A DNA stretch of 64,000 nt from Lachnospiraceae bacterium (lineage in GTDB: Bacteria > Bacillota > Clostridia > Lachnospirales > Lachnospiraceae). Below, piece by piece: positions 17,701-25,433 of this stretch (its first letter is position 1; each line of letters begins with the position of its first letter). The stretch lies in contig CAJTDX010000007.1 in assembly GCA_910575155.1 (NCBI GenBank), forward strand, positions 93,940 to 157,939. Reading direction: 5' to 3'. Under the pieces are notes generated by a model that did no database searches, was not told the DNA's origin, and saw nothing but the letters and a program-made list of their open reading frames with translations. The translations under genes were made by a program, and so were the position numbers.

Positions 17701-18282
17701 CTCGAACCGCACTCTGTTTTTCTTGCGCGCCGCTATCAAAAATTCTTCTACCTGCGCCCTGGTACATGGCTTATGGCAAAGCCCCTGGTAAATCAGCCGT
17801 TCTTCTGTCTCGCGAAGACCGAAAATTCCTGCAAATTCCGGCTGTCCAAAAATCTTTACTGCTTCCTCGTAGGATTCCCGTGCCAGATTGGCAAATTCTG
17901 TGACGCTTTTGATCGCGCCTTGAGAGCTGACAGGATAATTCCTGGAAACAGACACTGTAAAAGGAAGGAGATACTCCCCCTGATCGCTGACTATATGAAG
18001 ATTCCCCGTCTGGATATCTCCTTCACATAATCCTTCACTTTGAAATTTAAACTTCTGCGTAATGGCTGTTCCCTGAAACTCCGGCCTGAGACACTGCATT
18101 CTGGGACTGGAGGAATAGATTTTCCCCTCTATGGAAATATGTTCGGTATTCTGTATGGAAAATTCACCTATATAAACCGTTCCTTCCAACACTTCAAATT
18201 CCAGTTTCTCTGGTGTAAATTCAAGTATGGAAGATTGGCATTGACATGCTCCTGATGCCATTTCTTCTATTTTTCTCTGCAA
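14746..18282 (-). CDS. DUF5717-family-like giant helical-repeat protein
   Basis: About 1180 residues. The first ~300 contain beta-rich segments (LEFEVLEGTVYIGEFSIQN, WLEPLKRRI) like immunoglobulin-type or MSP-like domains. The remaining ~850 are helical repeats similar to TPR/HEAT solenoids. No signal peptide or membrane segment is clear. From recall, this is the DUF5717 family found in Lachnospiraceae next to DUF5716. The start is uncertain: TTG at 18309 has no ribosome site, TTG at 18282 follows AGGTGA, and the first ATG is at 18261. As the promoter-proximal and largest gene of the block, it is probably a scaffold. Confidence 0.7.
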   Translation of the reverse strand: MQRKIEEMASGACQCQSSILEFTPEKLEFEVLEGTVYIGEFSIQNTEHISIEGKIYSSSPRMQCLRPEFQGTAITQKFKFQSEGLCEGDIQTGNLHIVSDQGEYLLPFTVSVSRNYPVSSQGAIKSVTEFANLARESYEEAVKIFGQPEFAGIFGLRETEERLIYQGLCHKPCTRAQVEEFLIAARKKNRVRFELEEAQREFCNVTEAQMHHVTLKKEEWGHLALEVTAQGEWLEPLKRRITDEDFVGSRGIVEYKIIPEQLHAGKNYGKLILQTPFQKEEIELCTLGKRTGREQMVYSVQKKQAELAHDYLDFGFRKIVTGVWAKRSSKKLEELMDLEPENHWYLLMKAQVFLVNRQRQEAEWVMDSFPRNKVDKNSPMYGYYLYLCTLREPEPAYVNKCTSQIRKIYHKNQENEALLWILLFLDEELNYSKGRKLEVIAKHLRRKGESVLLYLEAWRILEKEPFHLRRAGEFERKILNFAVKHEALNKELAQQVIKLVPELPVFDVIWYRILAACCQLTQNQESLQAICSYCIKGHCYGSEYWKWYQKGVEEELRIAGLYESWVLSADWNQMQKLPKAIVLYFQSYSNLASDPQAKFYAAMINSKAQWKGVWPHYQKNIREFALRQLKNGKTDASLAVIYREVLTPELLAEEQGKYMDQVLFACEVTCSIPEACNLVICQHPLKKEQTVPFIHGRGYVNIYSSSWQILLEDARGRRFLPGKDLKVTPLMESGKFLEKGIACAEEKLPYLLKHFDKKKIWQTYEKEDLPWLQMLVDSEAISDAYREELRPQMVEYFYDNYTGDTLDEFLLTLSFEGIERPAREKMMNLLVARRHYRRAYELLKHYGCENISPVKLVYVICHRLGEAGQEKEDAFLLGLCRNVFLRGKYNDQILEYMVRYFYGSLEEMLMLWKAACNFELDTFELEEHCLKRFLYTGDYLPDVEEVFEHYARSQGKELLILAYLTNMSHHYVIRDAVVSEYNFQKIAGLLKEGQELNFVCRLGLLKWCAAQPELSEEMLELSGGILEEALKKGCFLAFYEHLPEALKRKYLIHDRIVFEYRTNPQARVILAYIPQGGTEYVECEMQKMYDEIFAKEFLVFFGESLPYFIKEKQDKEWKVTQSGRIQSQQLSTEREDSRYEMVNDMLAGWQMQDEETMFKCLEAYGKLDEIVNKEFLVI

Positions 18283-18398
18283 ATTGTCACCTGCTTGCTT
18301 TTTTATCAATAATCGTTATAATGAAAAGAGTTATGAATTTATTATAAACGATTTGAACGTCTGTGTAAACAGCCGTATCTATAATTTGGAGGAGAAAT

Positions 18399-19487
18399 AT
18401 GATTCAGCACAAAGACCATTTTCACGGAAGTGATTTAGAAAAAATAGAACAAATTTATGGATTGAAAAAGGAAGAGATTGTAAGCTTCAGCGCCAATGTA
18501 AATCCTCTGGGGATCTCTTCTCTGCTGCGGAACACTCTTGCCAGCCGCATTGATGCGATCACTACTTATCCCGACCGGGAATACACTTCTCTCCGTAAGT
18601 GTATCGGCGCATATGTGAACACTGATTATGAAAACATTATTATGGGCAACGGCTCTACGGAGCTGATTTCTCTGTTCATTCAAATTGAACATCCCAGAAA
18701 AGCTATGATTATTGGCCCCACTTACTCAGAGTATGAACGGGAAATTTCTCTGGGAGGAGGCTCCAGCCTTTACTATCCTCTGAAAGAAGAACAGGATTTT
18801 GCTCTGGACGTCAAAGATTTTACCGCTCAGCTCAATGAGAGTATTGACTTGTTGGTTATCTGCAACCCCAATAATCCTACCTCGGGAGCCATCGGCCAGG
18901 CATCTATGCGGAAAATTCTGGATGTGTGCAAACAGAATGATATTTTTGTAATGGTGGATGAGACTTATGTAGAGTTTGCGGATCAGGCGAAACATATTAC
19001 TTCCATTCCTCTGACAGCATATTACAATAATATCATTATTCTCAGGGGAACTTCCAAATTCTTTGCCGCGCCTGGGCTGCGCCTGGGATATGCAGTCACT
19101 GGAAACCGCGACCTGATAAAAGCCATTAATACAAGAAAGAATCCCTGGACCATTAATTCCCTTGCAGTCATTGCCGGGGAGATTATGTTCCGGGATTCTT
19201 CCTATATTTCCCAGACTAAGGCATTAATTTCAGGGGAACGTGAGCGGATCTATGACTTAATCTCCAAGGATAACCGCTTTAAAGCATATCCGCCTAACGG
19301 AAACTTTATGCTGCTGCGCCTTCTGGATGATACTTTGACTTCAGAAATCCTCTTTGACCGTACGATCCGCAAAGGGATGATGATCCGCGACTGTTCCACC
19401 TTTCCATTTTTAAGTAATAAGTATATACGTTTCTGTTTCATGACGCCTGAAATGAATGATAAACTCCTGACTTGTCTGCTTTCTTAA
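18399..19487 (+). CDS. PLP-dependent class I/II aminotransferase (CobD/HisC-like)
   Basis: The 362-residue enzyme belongs to the family that includes histidinol-phosphate aminotransferase and L-threonine-phosphate decarboxylase. Visible are HFHGSDLEKI at the start, SANVNPLG, the GNGSTELI phosphate-binding turn, CNPNNPTSG, VDETYVEF, and the PLP-lysine motif RGTSKFFAAPGLRLGY. The missing cobalamin or histidine genes around it leave the substrate open. CobD-type proteins start with the HGG/HGS pattern seen here, but free-standing relatives of other function are common. GGAGGAG precedes the ATG. It is divergent from the DUF5717 gene. Confidence 0.8.
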   Translation: MIQHKDHFHGSDLEKIEQIYGLKKEEIVSFSANVNPLGISSLLRNTLASRIDAITTYPDREYTSLRKCIGAYVNTDYENIIMGNGSTELISLFIQIEHPRKAMIIGPTYSEYEREISLGGGSSLYYPLKEEQDFALDVKDFTAQLNESIDLLVICNPNNPTSGAIGQASMRKILDVCKQNDIFVMVDETYVEFADQAKHITSIPLTAYYNNIIILRGTSKFFAAPGLRLGYAVTGNRDLIKAINTRKNPWTINSLAVIAGEIMFRDSSYISQTKALISGERERIYDLISKDNRFKAYPPNGNFMLLRLLDDTLTSEILFDRTIRKGMMIRDCSTFPFLSNKYIRFCFMTPEMNDKLLTCLLS

Positions 19488-19606
19488 GCTATTACAGAGA
19501 ACAGATATTGAACCAACCGAGTCAGGTAATTTGCGATCATAATAATCATAAAAAGCGCCAGTAGAGGCATACTTGCTTTTAGCAAGTCTTTAAAAAAGTC
19601 CTTCAT
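19484..19606 (-). CDS. 40-residue single-span membrane peptide
   Basis: The ORF of 40 codons starts at the ATG at 19606, only 2 bases after the TAA of the secreted-protein gene upstream, so it would be translated by coupling. The peptide has an amphipathic, basic N-terminus (KDFFKDLLKAS) and one hydrophobic helix (MPLLALFMIIMIANYL). Its last bases overlap the convergent aminotransferase gene. Too short for usual gene calling. Function unknown; it could be a partner of the exported protein. Confidence 0.5.
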   Translation of the reverse strand: MKDFFKDLLKASMPLLALFMIIMIANYLTRLVQYLFSVIA

Positions 19607-19608
19607 AG

Positions 19609-20037
19609 TTAATATACTTTGCTAATACTTGTGTAGTTGAGTTTTTCCCCACCCACATTAAAGTCAGCAGATACCCGGTAGGTTCCACGGGTGGTTAAAG
19701 AGTAAGATTTGGTCATTGTTTTAGTTCCATTATCACTGGATTCTATCCAGGAACAAACTGTAAGCCATCCAGATCCTAAATATCTCTGAAGCCGCATAGT
19801 TACATCAATATGACATACTTTTTTTGCTGTAACAGTACAATGTGAATACGCTTTATTTCCTTCAATTTTTAAACTAGCTGCAATGTTCATAGTATTCACA
19901 TATTTAGGCTGAACCTTGTTCCCAGATACTGTTTGTGTTATTGGGATGGGAGCCGCTGTTGCTAATGCACTGCTGCTGGAGGTAACTGCCAGCATCCCTA
20001 CCAGTGCCATTATCATTAGTATTTTTTGTTTTTTCAT
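19609..20037 (-). CDS. small exported protein (DUF6147-like)
   Basis: The 142-residue protein has a classic signal peptide: basic KKQK, hydrophobic ILMIMALVGMLAV, cleavage after SALA near residue 26. The mature part is a beta-rich domain with a Cys pair (CTVTAKKVCHIDVTMRLQ) and alternating Thr/Ser. It resembles the small secreted DUF6147 proteins of Lachnospiraceae, as far as I recall. It is followed immediately by the 40-residue membrane peptide gene. Confidence 0.65.
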   Translation of the reverse strand: MKKQKILMIMALVGMLAVTSSSSALATAAPIPITQTVSGNKVQPKYVNTMNIAASLKIEGNKAYSHCTVTAKKVCHIDVTMRLQRYLGSGWLTVCSWIESSDNGTKTMTKSYSLTTRGTYRVSADFNVGGEKLNYTSISKVY

Positions 20038-20248
20038 ATTTCTCCTTTCCGTTTGCCTTATTTTGCCGTCAAGCAGTCTGGTACTCTATAGTAACAATTA
20101 AACAAGGAAAAATATGACACTTTTTTTCAATTTTTTTATTATTTATTTAATTCTCCAAAAAATTCATCTCATTTCCGTCAAATTTTATTATCTTCACATT
20201 TCATCAAAACCTTATTTCCACTCTTCATCTATTCCTTACCGTTTCCAT

Positions 20249-20965
20249 CTATTTACATAATCCCTTTGCCAATTCAATCAACTCTTCTTTATTCATCCTT
20301 CCACTTAATTCTATCAGAATGTATTTATCTGATAATATTAAGCTACCTATATTTCCATCTTCCATATAATATCCTTTAAAGTTATCCACATTTATTTCTT
20401 CCATTCCCTCTCTACCCAAAGTAACATTTCCCATTGTAATTTCATCTTGTCCATTCTGTTTAAACAAAAATATCCTCTTTGCCGAATTTCTATAAACTTC
20501 TACGCTCTCTTTAAATCCTTCATCTGTCCTTGAATCTATTAATTGATATCCTTCCGGAATCTTTGTAAGTTTGTATTTCTGAAAACTACTTTCTGTCATA
20601 TCTTCTGAAATAACAGTTTCTTGCCGATTTACTTTCACATGGTCTTCCTGTTGTTCCAACGTAATCTGATATAACCATGTAATCAATGTCTTCGCCGCAA
20701 CCACAGTTCCGCCTAATAATAACAACATTAATGCAATTAACACAACCAACTTTCTTTTGGAACGAATAGGCCGATACAATTCCAGAAGAGAAGTTTTTTC
20801 TTCCGTTTCCTGTTCTCCGACATCAATCTGTTTCATAAGACGACGCATTTTAAGCCGAAATTTCAGAGAGAACCGATGCTCTGGAAACTCCAGCGGACGG
20901 TTCTCATATTCTTGTGTTACCATTTCTTCAAATGCCTCTTTTAATAATAAATCCATATTGTCCAT
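20249..20965 (-). CDS. DUF4367 membrane protein, anti-sigma-factor-like
   Basis: The 238-residue protein has a cytoplasmic N-terminal ~70 residues rich in charged helices. One membrane helix follows (LVVLIALMLLLLGGTVVAAK, about 72-91). An extracellular domain then shows the DUF4367 pattern (KLTKIPEGYQLIDS...). Such proteins often accompany ECF sigma factors as transmembrane regulators; here no sigma gene is adjacent, so it may be an orphan. The C-terminal LIELSGRMNKEELIELAKGL matches the usual ending. Upstream 20966-21132 contains no gene. Confidence 0.75.
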   Translation of the reverse strand: MDNMDLLLKEAFEEMVTQEYENRPLEFPEHRFSLKFRLKMRRLMKQIDVGEQETEEKTSLLELYRPIRSKRKLVVLIALMLLLLGGTVVAAKTLITWLYQITLEQQEDHVKVNRQETVISEDMTESSFQKYKLTKIPEGYQLIDSRTDEGFKESVEVYRNSAKRIFLFKQNGQDEITMGNVTLGREGMEEINVDNFKGYYMEDGNIGSLILSDKYILIELSGRMNKEELIELAKGLCK

Positions 20966-21132
20966 AATCTTCCCCCTTATCCTGTGAGTCTCTGCATCTG
21001 CTTATAAAAAACGTATGCAAAACTATGCCTGGTACGCTCCCCCTATTTTATACCTGACACTGCATTCCTGTCATACACTATTTCATTTTAAGTAAAACCG
21101 ATTATTTAATATTTTCCACAGACAAACTTCAC

Positions 21133-21495
21133 TTACATAGGCGTTCCAACTTCAATCAAATTGCCGTCCGGATCGTAAAACCTGACAACTTTTTGCCCCC
21201 AGGAATGCTCCATTAACCTGTTCACATAAACAACTGGCATATCATACTCATCTAACTTTTGGACAAATTCTTCTATATCTCTTTCCTCAAAATATAATTC
21301 AGAGGCATTATTTTTAAAAACCACTTCTGTGCCGATAAAAGATCTCCATATATTTTTGTCCTGTAATACTAAACCCTCCGTCAAAATTACATTTCCGTCA
21401 TTGTCCAAAATAACTTCCAGCCCAAACAGGTCTTTATAAAATTTCTTTGAGCGTTCGATGTCTTCCGTAACAATCAGAACATTTTTCAGCCTCAT
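21133..21495 (-). CDS. VOC/glyoxalase family protein
   Basis: About 120 residues with two beta-alpha-beta-beta-beta motifs of the vicinal oxygen chelate fold. The family ending RFYDPDGNLIEVGTP is present, with the metal-ligand Glu, and RSKKFYKDLFGLEV at the start. The ATG at 21495 has GGAGGAG 6 bases upstream, so the upstream in-frame codons are not used. Members include lyases, antibiotic-binding proteins and dioxygenases; the substrate cannot be told. A stand-alone gene. Confidence 0.85.
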   Translation of the reverse strand: MRLKNVLIVTEDIERSKKFYKDLFGLEVILDNDGNVILTEGLVLQDKNIWRSFIGTEVVFKNNASELYFEERDIEEFVQKLDEYDMPVVYVNRLMEHSWGQKVVRFYDPDGNLIEVGTPM

Positions 21496-22132
21496 TGATC
21501 TCCTCCTGCAAAACATTTATACCCTCGGTTCTTTTATAGTTTTGTCATTCATAACAATGCATTCTGCACAGCTCAAATTAAGTGATTACATTTTTTCAGA
21601 CAAAATAGCAGGACGTCTTTTCATGTATGCAAGTTCAGAATTTCCTGCTGTCTGCTTCTTTACCATATTTTACTTTATAAATTATTTTGAATTGCAGAAT
21701 AATTTTACTTGCCGTATCATATCTGTCCTCGTATTTATAATGTAAAATATTCCGTTTCTCGTACAATCATTATATTTCGCCATTTTACACATGTCAATGA
21801 TTTATACAACAAAAAAACAGTTTCCATATCCATGTTACTGCTCATTAATTTACAGACTCCTGTCTATTTACTAAAAACAATCGTTGTATACATATTCGCA
21901 AAAACTAATTAGCAAAATAGCTTGGTTGTGTCAGTATATCTATTCAAAACATATAAAATCTAAATCAAACTAATCACGACATAAATGCAAAAAAATATTT
22001 CTCCAAAATCTTCATTTTCTCATAAAAACTTTTCATAATTATGATGAAAATATCTAAAATGTTACAATATAAACATATAATTTCTATTTGATACTCAAAT
22101 ACAAAAAAACCGAAAAATTTGAAACATTCTGA
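21496..22132. other. AT-rich intergenic region, no gene recognised
   Basis: About 640 bases with only short, compositionally biased ORFs and no ribosome sites. It separates the three-gene nitrilase operon, which ends at 22133, from the VOC gene. I see no clear hairpin terminator for the operon. Confidence 0.5.
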
Positions 22133-22780
22133 TTACTCGTCAATTATCTCCAAAAGATGATTTAATTTGTTTTCAATCCGCCTATTCTGTTTCATCATCA
22201 TAATCTTCCACAGTTTATCCTCGTTTTCTTTGATGATTTTCCACCATACATCACAATACGATTCTTTTACGCCAAATACTCTTTTCATATTTTCGAGCGC
22301 ATTTTCTTTCGAAAAATTCTCTATAATAACCATATCAATAAAAGTAAATATAATCTTTCTTAACAGATATAACTGTTTGAGATCCCCTATTGATCCATCC
22401 ACGCGTTTTTTTCCTATATTCTTTAAAATCAAGTTCTCAAAGCAATAGTCTGTCATCTTTACAAATGCTTCATGATCCATGTCTGTCAGGAATGCAGCTT
22501 CTTCAAACGGCTTGTTTGATGCATTGATATATTTCTGTATCCATTTTACAAATTTACTATTATTCTCATAGTCATCCAGTTCTTCAAACATGTTCCAAAA
22601 CTTTTCTCGATTTTCAATGTTTCTTACTATACCGGGGCTAATATTAACCAATTCCTTTAAAGATTCCAAAAAAGATTCTGGCATTTCATCGGAAACAGCC
22701 AAAGAATCTCCTTTTACAAATTGATTTAAGTTATAATCGCTTTGCTCTAAAATAGTATTAAATAAATTAATTATTGTCAT
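22133..22780 (-). CDS. hypothetical protein, third gene of nitrilase operon
   Basis: About 215 residues, all-helical and acidic, ending with a basic helical tail (MMMKQNRRIENKLNHLLEI). No family recognised. The ATG at 22780 overlaps the stop of the preceding gene by 14 bases; an earlier in-frame start at 22819 would overlap by 53 and is less likely. No membrane segment. Context ties it to the winged-helix protein and the nitrilase-domain enzyme as one functional unit. Confidence 0.65.
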   Translation of the reverse strand: MTIINLFNTILEQSDYNLNQFVKGDSLAVSDEMPESFLESLKELVNISPGIVRNIENREKFWNMFEELDDYENNSKFVKWIQKYINASNKPFEEAAFLTDMDHEAFVKMTDYCFENLILKNIGKKRVDGSIGDLKQLYLLRKIIFTFIDMVIIENFSKENALENMKRVFGVKESYCDVWWKIIKENEDKLWKIMMMKQNRRIENKLNHLLEIIDE

Positions 22781-23783
22781 AATCCCAGTTTCTTGGGATT
22801 GTAAATCTATTCTCTTCATTATTTTTAAACATACTCTCTTTCTCTTTTATCATTACATAATGGCAACTTAAAGGATGATACATTTCTTCTCTATCTGAAA
22901 TAACTTTTTGTGCTATTCCATGATATTTTGACTGGAGTGCATGTTCCCGCTCAGGTGATAAATTCTCCAGTTTGAGTTCATATTCTATTCCTCCTTCATA
23001 GGAATTCTCCAAAGATTCCATTATAGCATCACAATTCTTATATATCAGTTGATTTACAGATTCCCTTGAAAATTTTTCCTGAACATCCATCACATGATCA
23101 AAAAATTTTTTACCTGACGGTGAAAGAGAAATTTGAATACCGTCTAATTTTGGACGCATATTAAAAAATTTTGAATACTGCCCTAAGAGTTTTTCCAGCT
23201 CCTTTTGGGGGATATTGGTCTGCTTCTGAAGCTGTTCCAACTCCATATGTCTTTGCTTACTAAGATTTTTTAAGACATCTGCCATTTTTTGATATTTTTC
23301 CGATATTCGATCATACTCTTCCTTTTCTCTGCGCAGTTGTTCTTCCTTCTCATATAATTCATACAGCATATTCATGTGGCTCAAATACGCCGTATCTCTA
23401 ATCACCTCATTTAATGTGCAAGATACTTTTTCAACCATTATACGATAAATTTTATCAGATGTTTCCACCCATTGCAGATCATACAATTTGTCTGCAGAAA
23501 TTGCAGCATCTGTTAATTTTTCCTTACATTCTTTTACCAATTCAATCAGACTGTCTTTGCTAAATTCTGAGATCTGTTCCGCAATCTTCTCTGTAACAAA
23601 TCGCTCTTCATATTTTTGAAAAAATTGTTCTTCCAAATCACTCCAAGCCTCTAACTGTCTATTTTTTACTCCCGTTTTGATATAATTATGAACAGAATAT
23701 CCTAACTCTTTTAAATACGTTTCTTTCTCGCGCTCATCTTTCTCATCTATATAAGATTTTTTCCAAAATTCAGCTTTTCTCAT
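22767..23783 (-). CDS. coiled-coil/winged-helix protein, second gene of nitrilase operon
   Basis: About 338 residues. Long charged helices run to residue ~190, with a coiled coil at EKEEQLRREKEEYDRISEKY. A compact winged-helix-like segment (LEQLQKQTNIPQKELEKLLGQYSKFF, then IQISLSPSGKKFFD) suggests DNA or protein binding. The C-terminal part is helical. The start at 23783 follows GAAGGTGA 8 bases upstream. It lies 20-30 bases after the nitrilase gene. No homolog is known to me by name. Confidence 0.7.
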   Translation of the reverse strand: MRKAEFWKKSYIDEKDEREKETYLKELGYSVHNYIKTGVKNRQLEAWSDLEEQFFQKYEERFVTEKIAEQISEFSKDSLIELVKECKEKLTDAAISADKLYDLQWVETSDKIYRIMVEKVSCTLNEVIRDTAYLSHMNMLYELYEKEEQLRREKEEYDRISEKYQKMADVLKNLSKQRHMELEQLQKQTNIPQKELEKLLGQYSKFFNMRPKLDGIQISLSPSGKKFFDHVMDVQEKFSRESVNQLIYKNCDAIMESLENSYEGGIEYELKLENLSPEREHALQSKYHGIAQKVISDREEMYHPLSCHYVMIKEKESMFKNNEENRFTIPRNWDYDNN

Positions 23784-23812
23784 AACTTTCACCTTCTTTA
23801 CTAAATGAGTCT

Positions 23813-25276
23813 TTAAAATATATCTTCTTCTATCTCATAACTCACACCTTCCGGATATTCTTTGGTTTGAAAAAAATTAATGATAAATTTTTTTCCTACG
23901 CACCTGCGAACGCATTCCTGAGCACAAGACTCTCTTGTATATCTCCTTAGCACGCAGGAACGGTCATTCCCATTTTTGGCAGGCAGTGTAATAAAACCAA
24001 TTCGATCAGCCTCATCCCCTTCTCTTTCTCCTCCCAATGCGGAACATGCATTAGCCGCAACCACTATACAATTATATTCCTTCGACAAATCCTCTGCAGA
24101 ACCCTGTAAATCCATAGAAGCTGTATACGCAGGAACGATCAGCAAATCTGTTCCTATATATCTGTGGAATAATTTTACTGTTTCATTTATCAAATCCCTG
24201 CAAATTCCAATACCCACTCTTCCAAAACCTTCAATTTCCAAAATTGTATACGCTTTGTTCTTTTCTTGATCCAAAAACTCTCTATACTTCTCACCATCTT
24301 TTTCAAATTCATATGGCTGTTTTTTACAATAATGAAAAATTTCTGTTCCATTCCCATCTGTAATAACAGACTTATTCACATAATCTTTCCAAATAGAACC
24401 ATTTACAATAATTTTCGGACTTAAAATTTTCCCGCTATTTTGAACGGCAGAAATTATATATTCTGTCATCAGCATTTCTGGAAATATCAAAAAATCTATA
24501 TCCTCCTGTTCGCACCTGCTGCAAACATTTTTATACCTCTCTCTTAATTCTCTCTCTGCATCCTCATACATATTCTGAATATAAAACGCTCTGTGTTCAT
24601 ACTGAACATTCAATATTTCATTTCCTGGCTTGTCCGTAAACGGAACTATTCCAAACACAATCTGATTCCGTTCATAAAAATGTTTCACAATAGAACTTTT
24701 TTTATCAAAACGATAAATGAAAGTAGGATAATCGTCAATATGCTGTTCGTCCCAAATCATATAATTAATTATCTCACGATCTAACAAGGAGCATGCACAT
24801 TCTCTCCGACCTCTAAACAAAGAATATTTACTGTTGTTTATATTTTTAAATTGTTCCTCTCCTCTTTCTAAAAAAGTTCCTCTCATTTTGGGAATGATTC
24901 TCACTTTATTTTTATATTGTTCATTCATAGAAGAATATTCTATAATTTGTTTCCCTCCCAAAAGCCTGCCGTTTATTTCTGCCTCGACTAACTCATCAAT
25001 ATATTTTACTACTGCAAAACATTTTTCCACCGTTGTTTCAGGTTTCAGAAAAGAAATTAAATAATTTCTTAATTCATCAAAAGCGCTTTTGCTCCCTTTA
25101 TGATGACGCTCGCAACGATACCGATCTATCGCATCATACACATTATCATAATCATCATCTTTAAACCTTGCAAATTCATAGCTTTTCTTGTCCAACTCAC
25201 AAAATATAAAAGAACTGCACAAAGCCATCAAATCATAAATATTATCAATATTCCCAATTTGCTGTAACACAAACAC
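23813..25276 (-). CDS. large protein with C-terminal nitrilase (carbon-nitrogen hydrolase) domain
   Basis: The 487-residue protein has a ~200-residue helical N-terminal half with no known domain. The C-terminal half shows the nitrilase catalytic triad: Glu267 in LIFPEML, Lys318 or Lys319 in HYCKKQP, and Cys359 in GIGICRDL. Enzymes of this fold hydrolyse or transfer amide/nitrile carbon-nitrogen bonds, including in NAD synthesis and lipoprotein acylation; the substrate here is unknown. The start is GTG with GGAGGAG upstream. The fusion to a novel N-terminal domain and the partners downstream are unlike metabolic nitrilases. Confidence 0.8.
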   Translation of the reverse strand: MFVLQQIGNIDNIYDLMALCSSFIFCELDKKSYEFARFKDDDYDNVYDAIDRYRCERHHKGSKSAFDELRNYLISFLKPETTVEKCFAVVKYIDELVEAEINGRLLGGKQIIEYSSMNEQYKNKVRIIPKMRGTFLERGEEQFKNINNSKYSLFRGRRECACSLLDREIINYMIWDEQHIDDYPTFIYRFDKKSSIVKHFYERNQIVFGIVPFTDKPGNEILNVQYEHRAFYIQNMYEDAERELRERYKNVCSRCEQEDIDFLIFPEMLMTEYIISAVQNSGKILSPKIIVNGSIWKDYVNKSVITDGNGTEIFHYCKKQPYEFEKDGEKYREFLDQEKNKAYTILEIEGFGRVGIGICRDLINETVKLFHRYIGTDLLIVPAYTASMDLQGSAEDLSKEYNCIVVAANACSALGGEREGDEADRIGFITLPAKNGNDRSCVLRRYTRESCAQECVRRCVGKKFIINFFQTKEYPEGVSYEIEEDIF

Positions 25277-25370
25277 TTTAGCTCCTCCTCATTATTAAAT
25301 CATTCCAAAAACTTTTCATTTATAATCAATATACCCTGCACCCATTATAGCATTAAACAGCAATAAATAA

Positions 25371-25405
25371 AAGCCTTTTGAGCAGACATTCTCCCCAAAA
25401 GGCTT
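25371..25405 (-). terminator. rho-independent terminator upstream of the nitrilase operon
   Basis: AAGCCTTTTG (25371-25380) pairs with CAAAAGGCTT (25396-25405); read leftwards it is followed by TTATTTATT. It probably ends the transcript of the ABC exporter genes at 27715-25434. Confidence 0.75.
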
Positions 25406-25433
25406 CCTTTCCCTAAGCATTACACGCTTTGTT

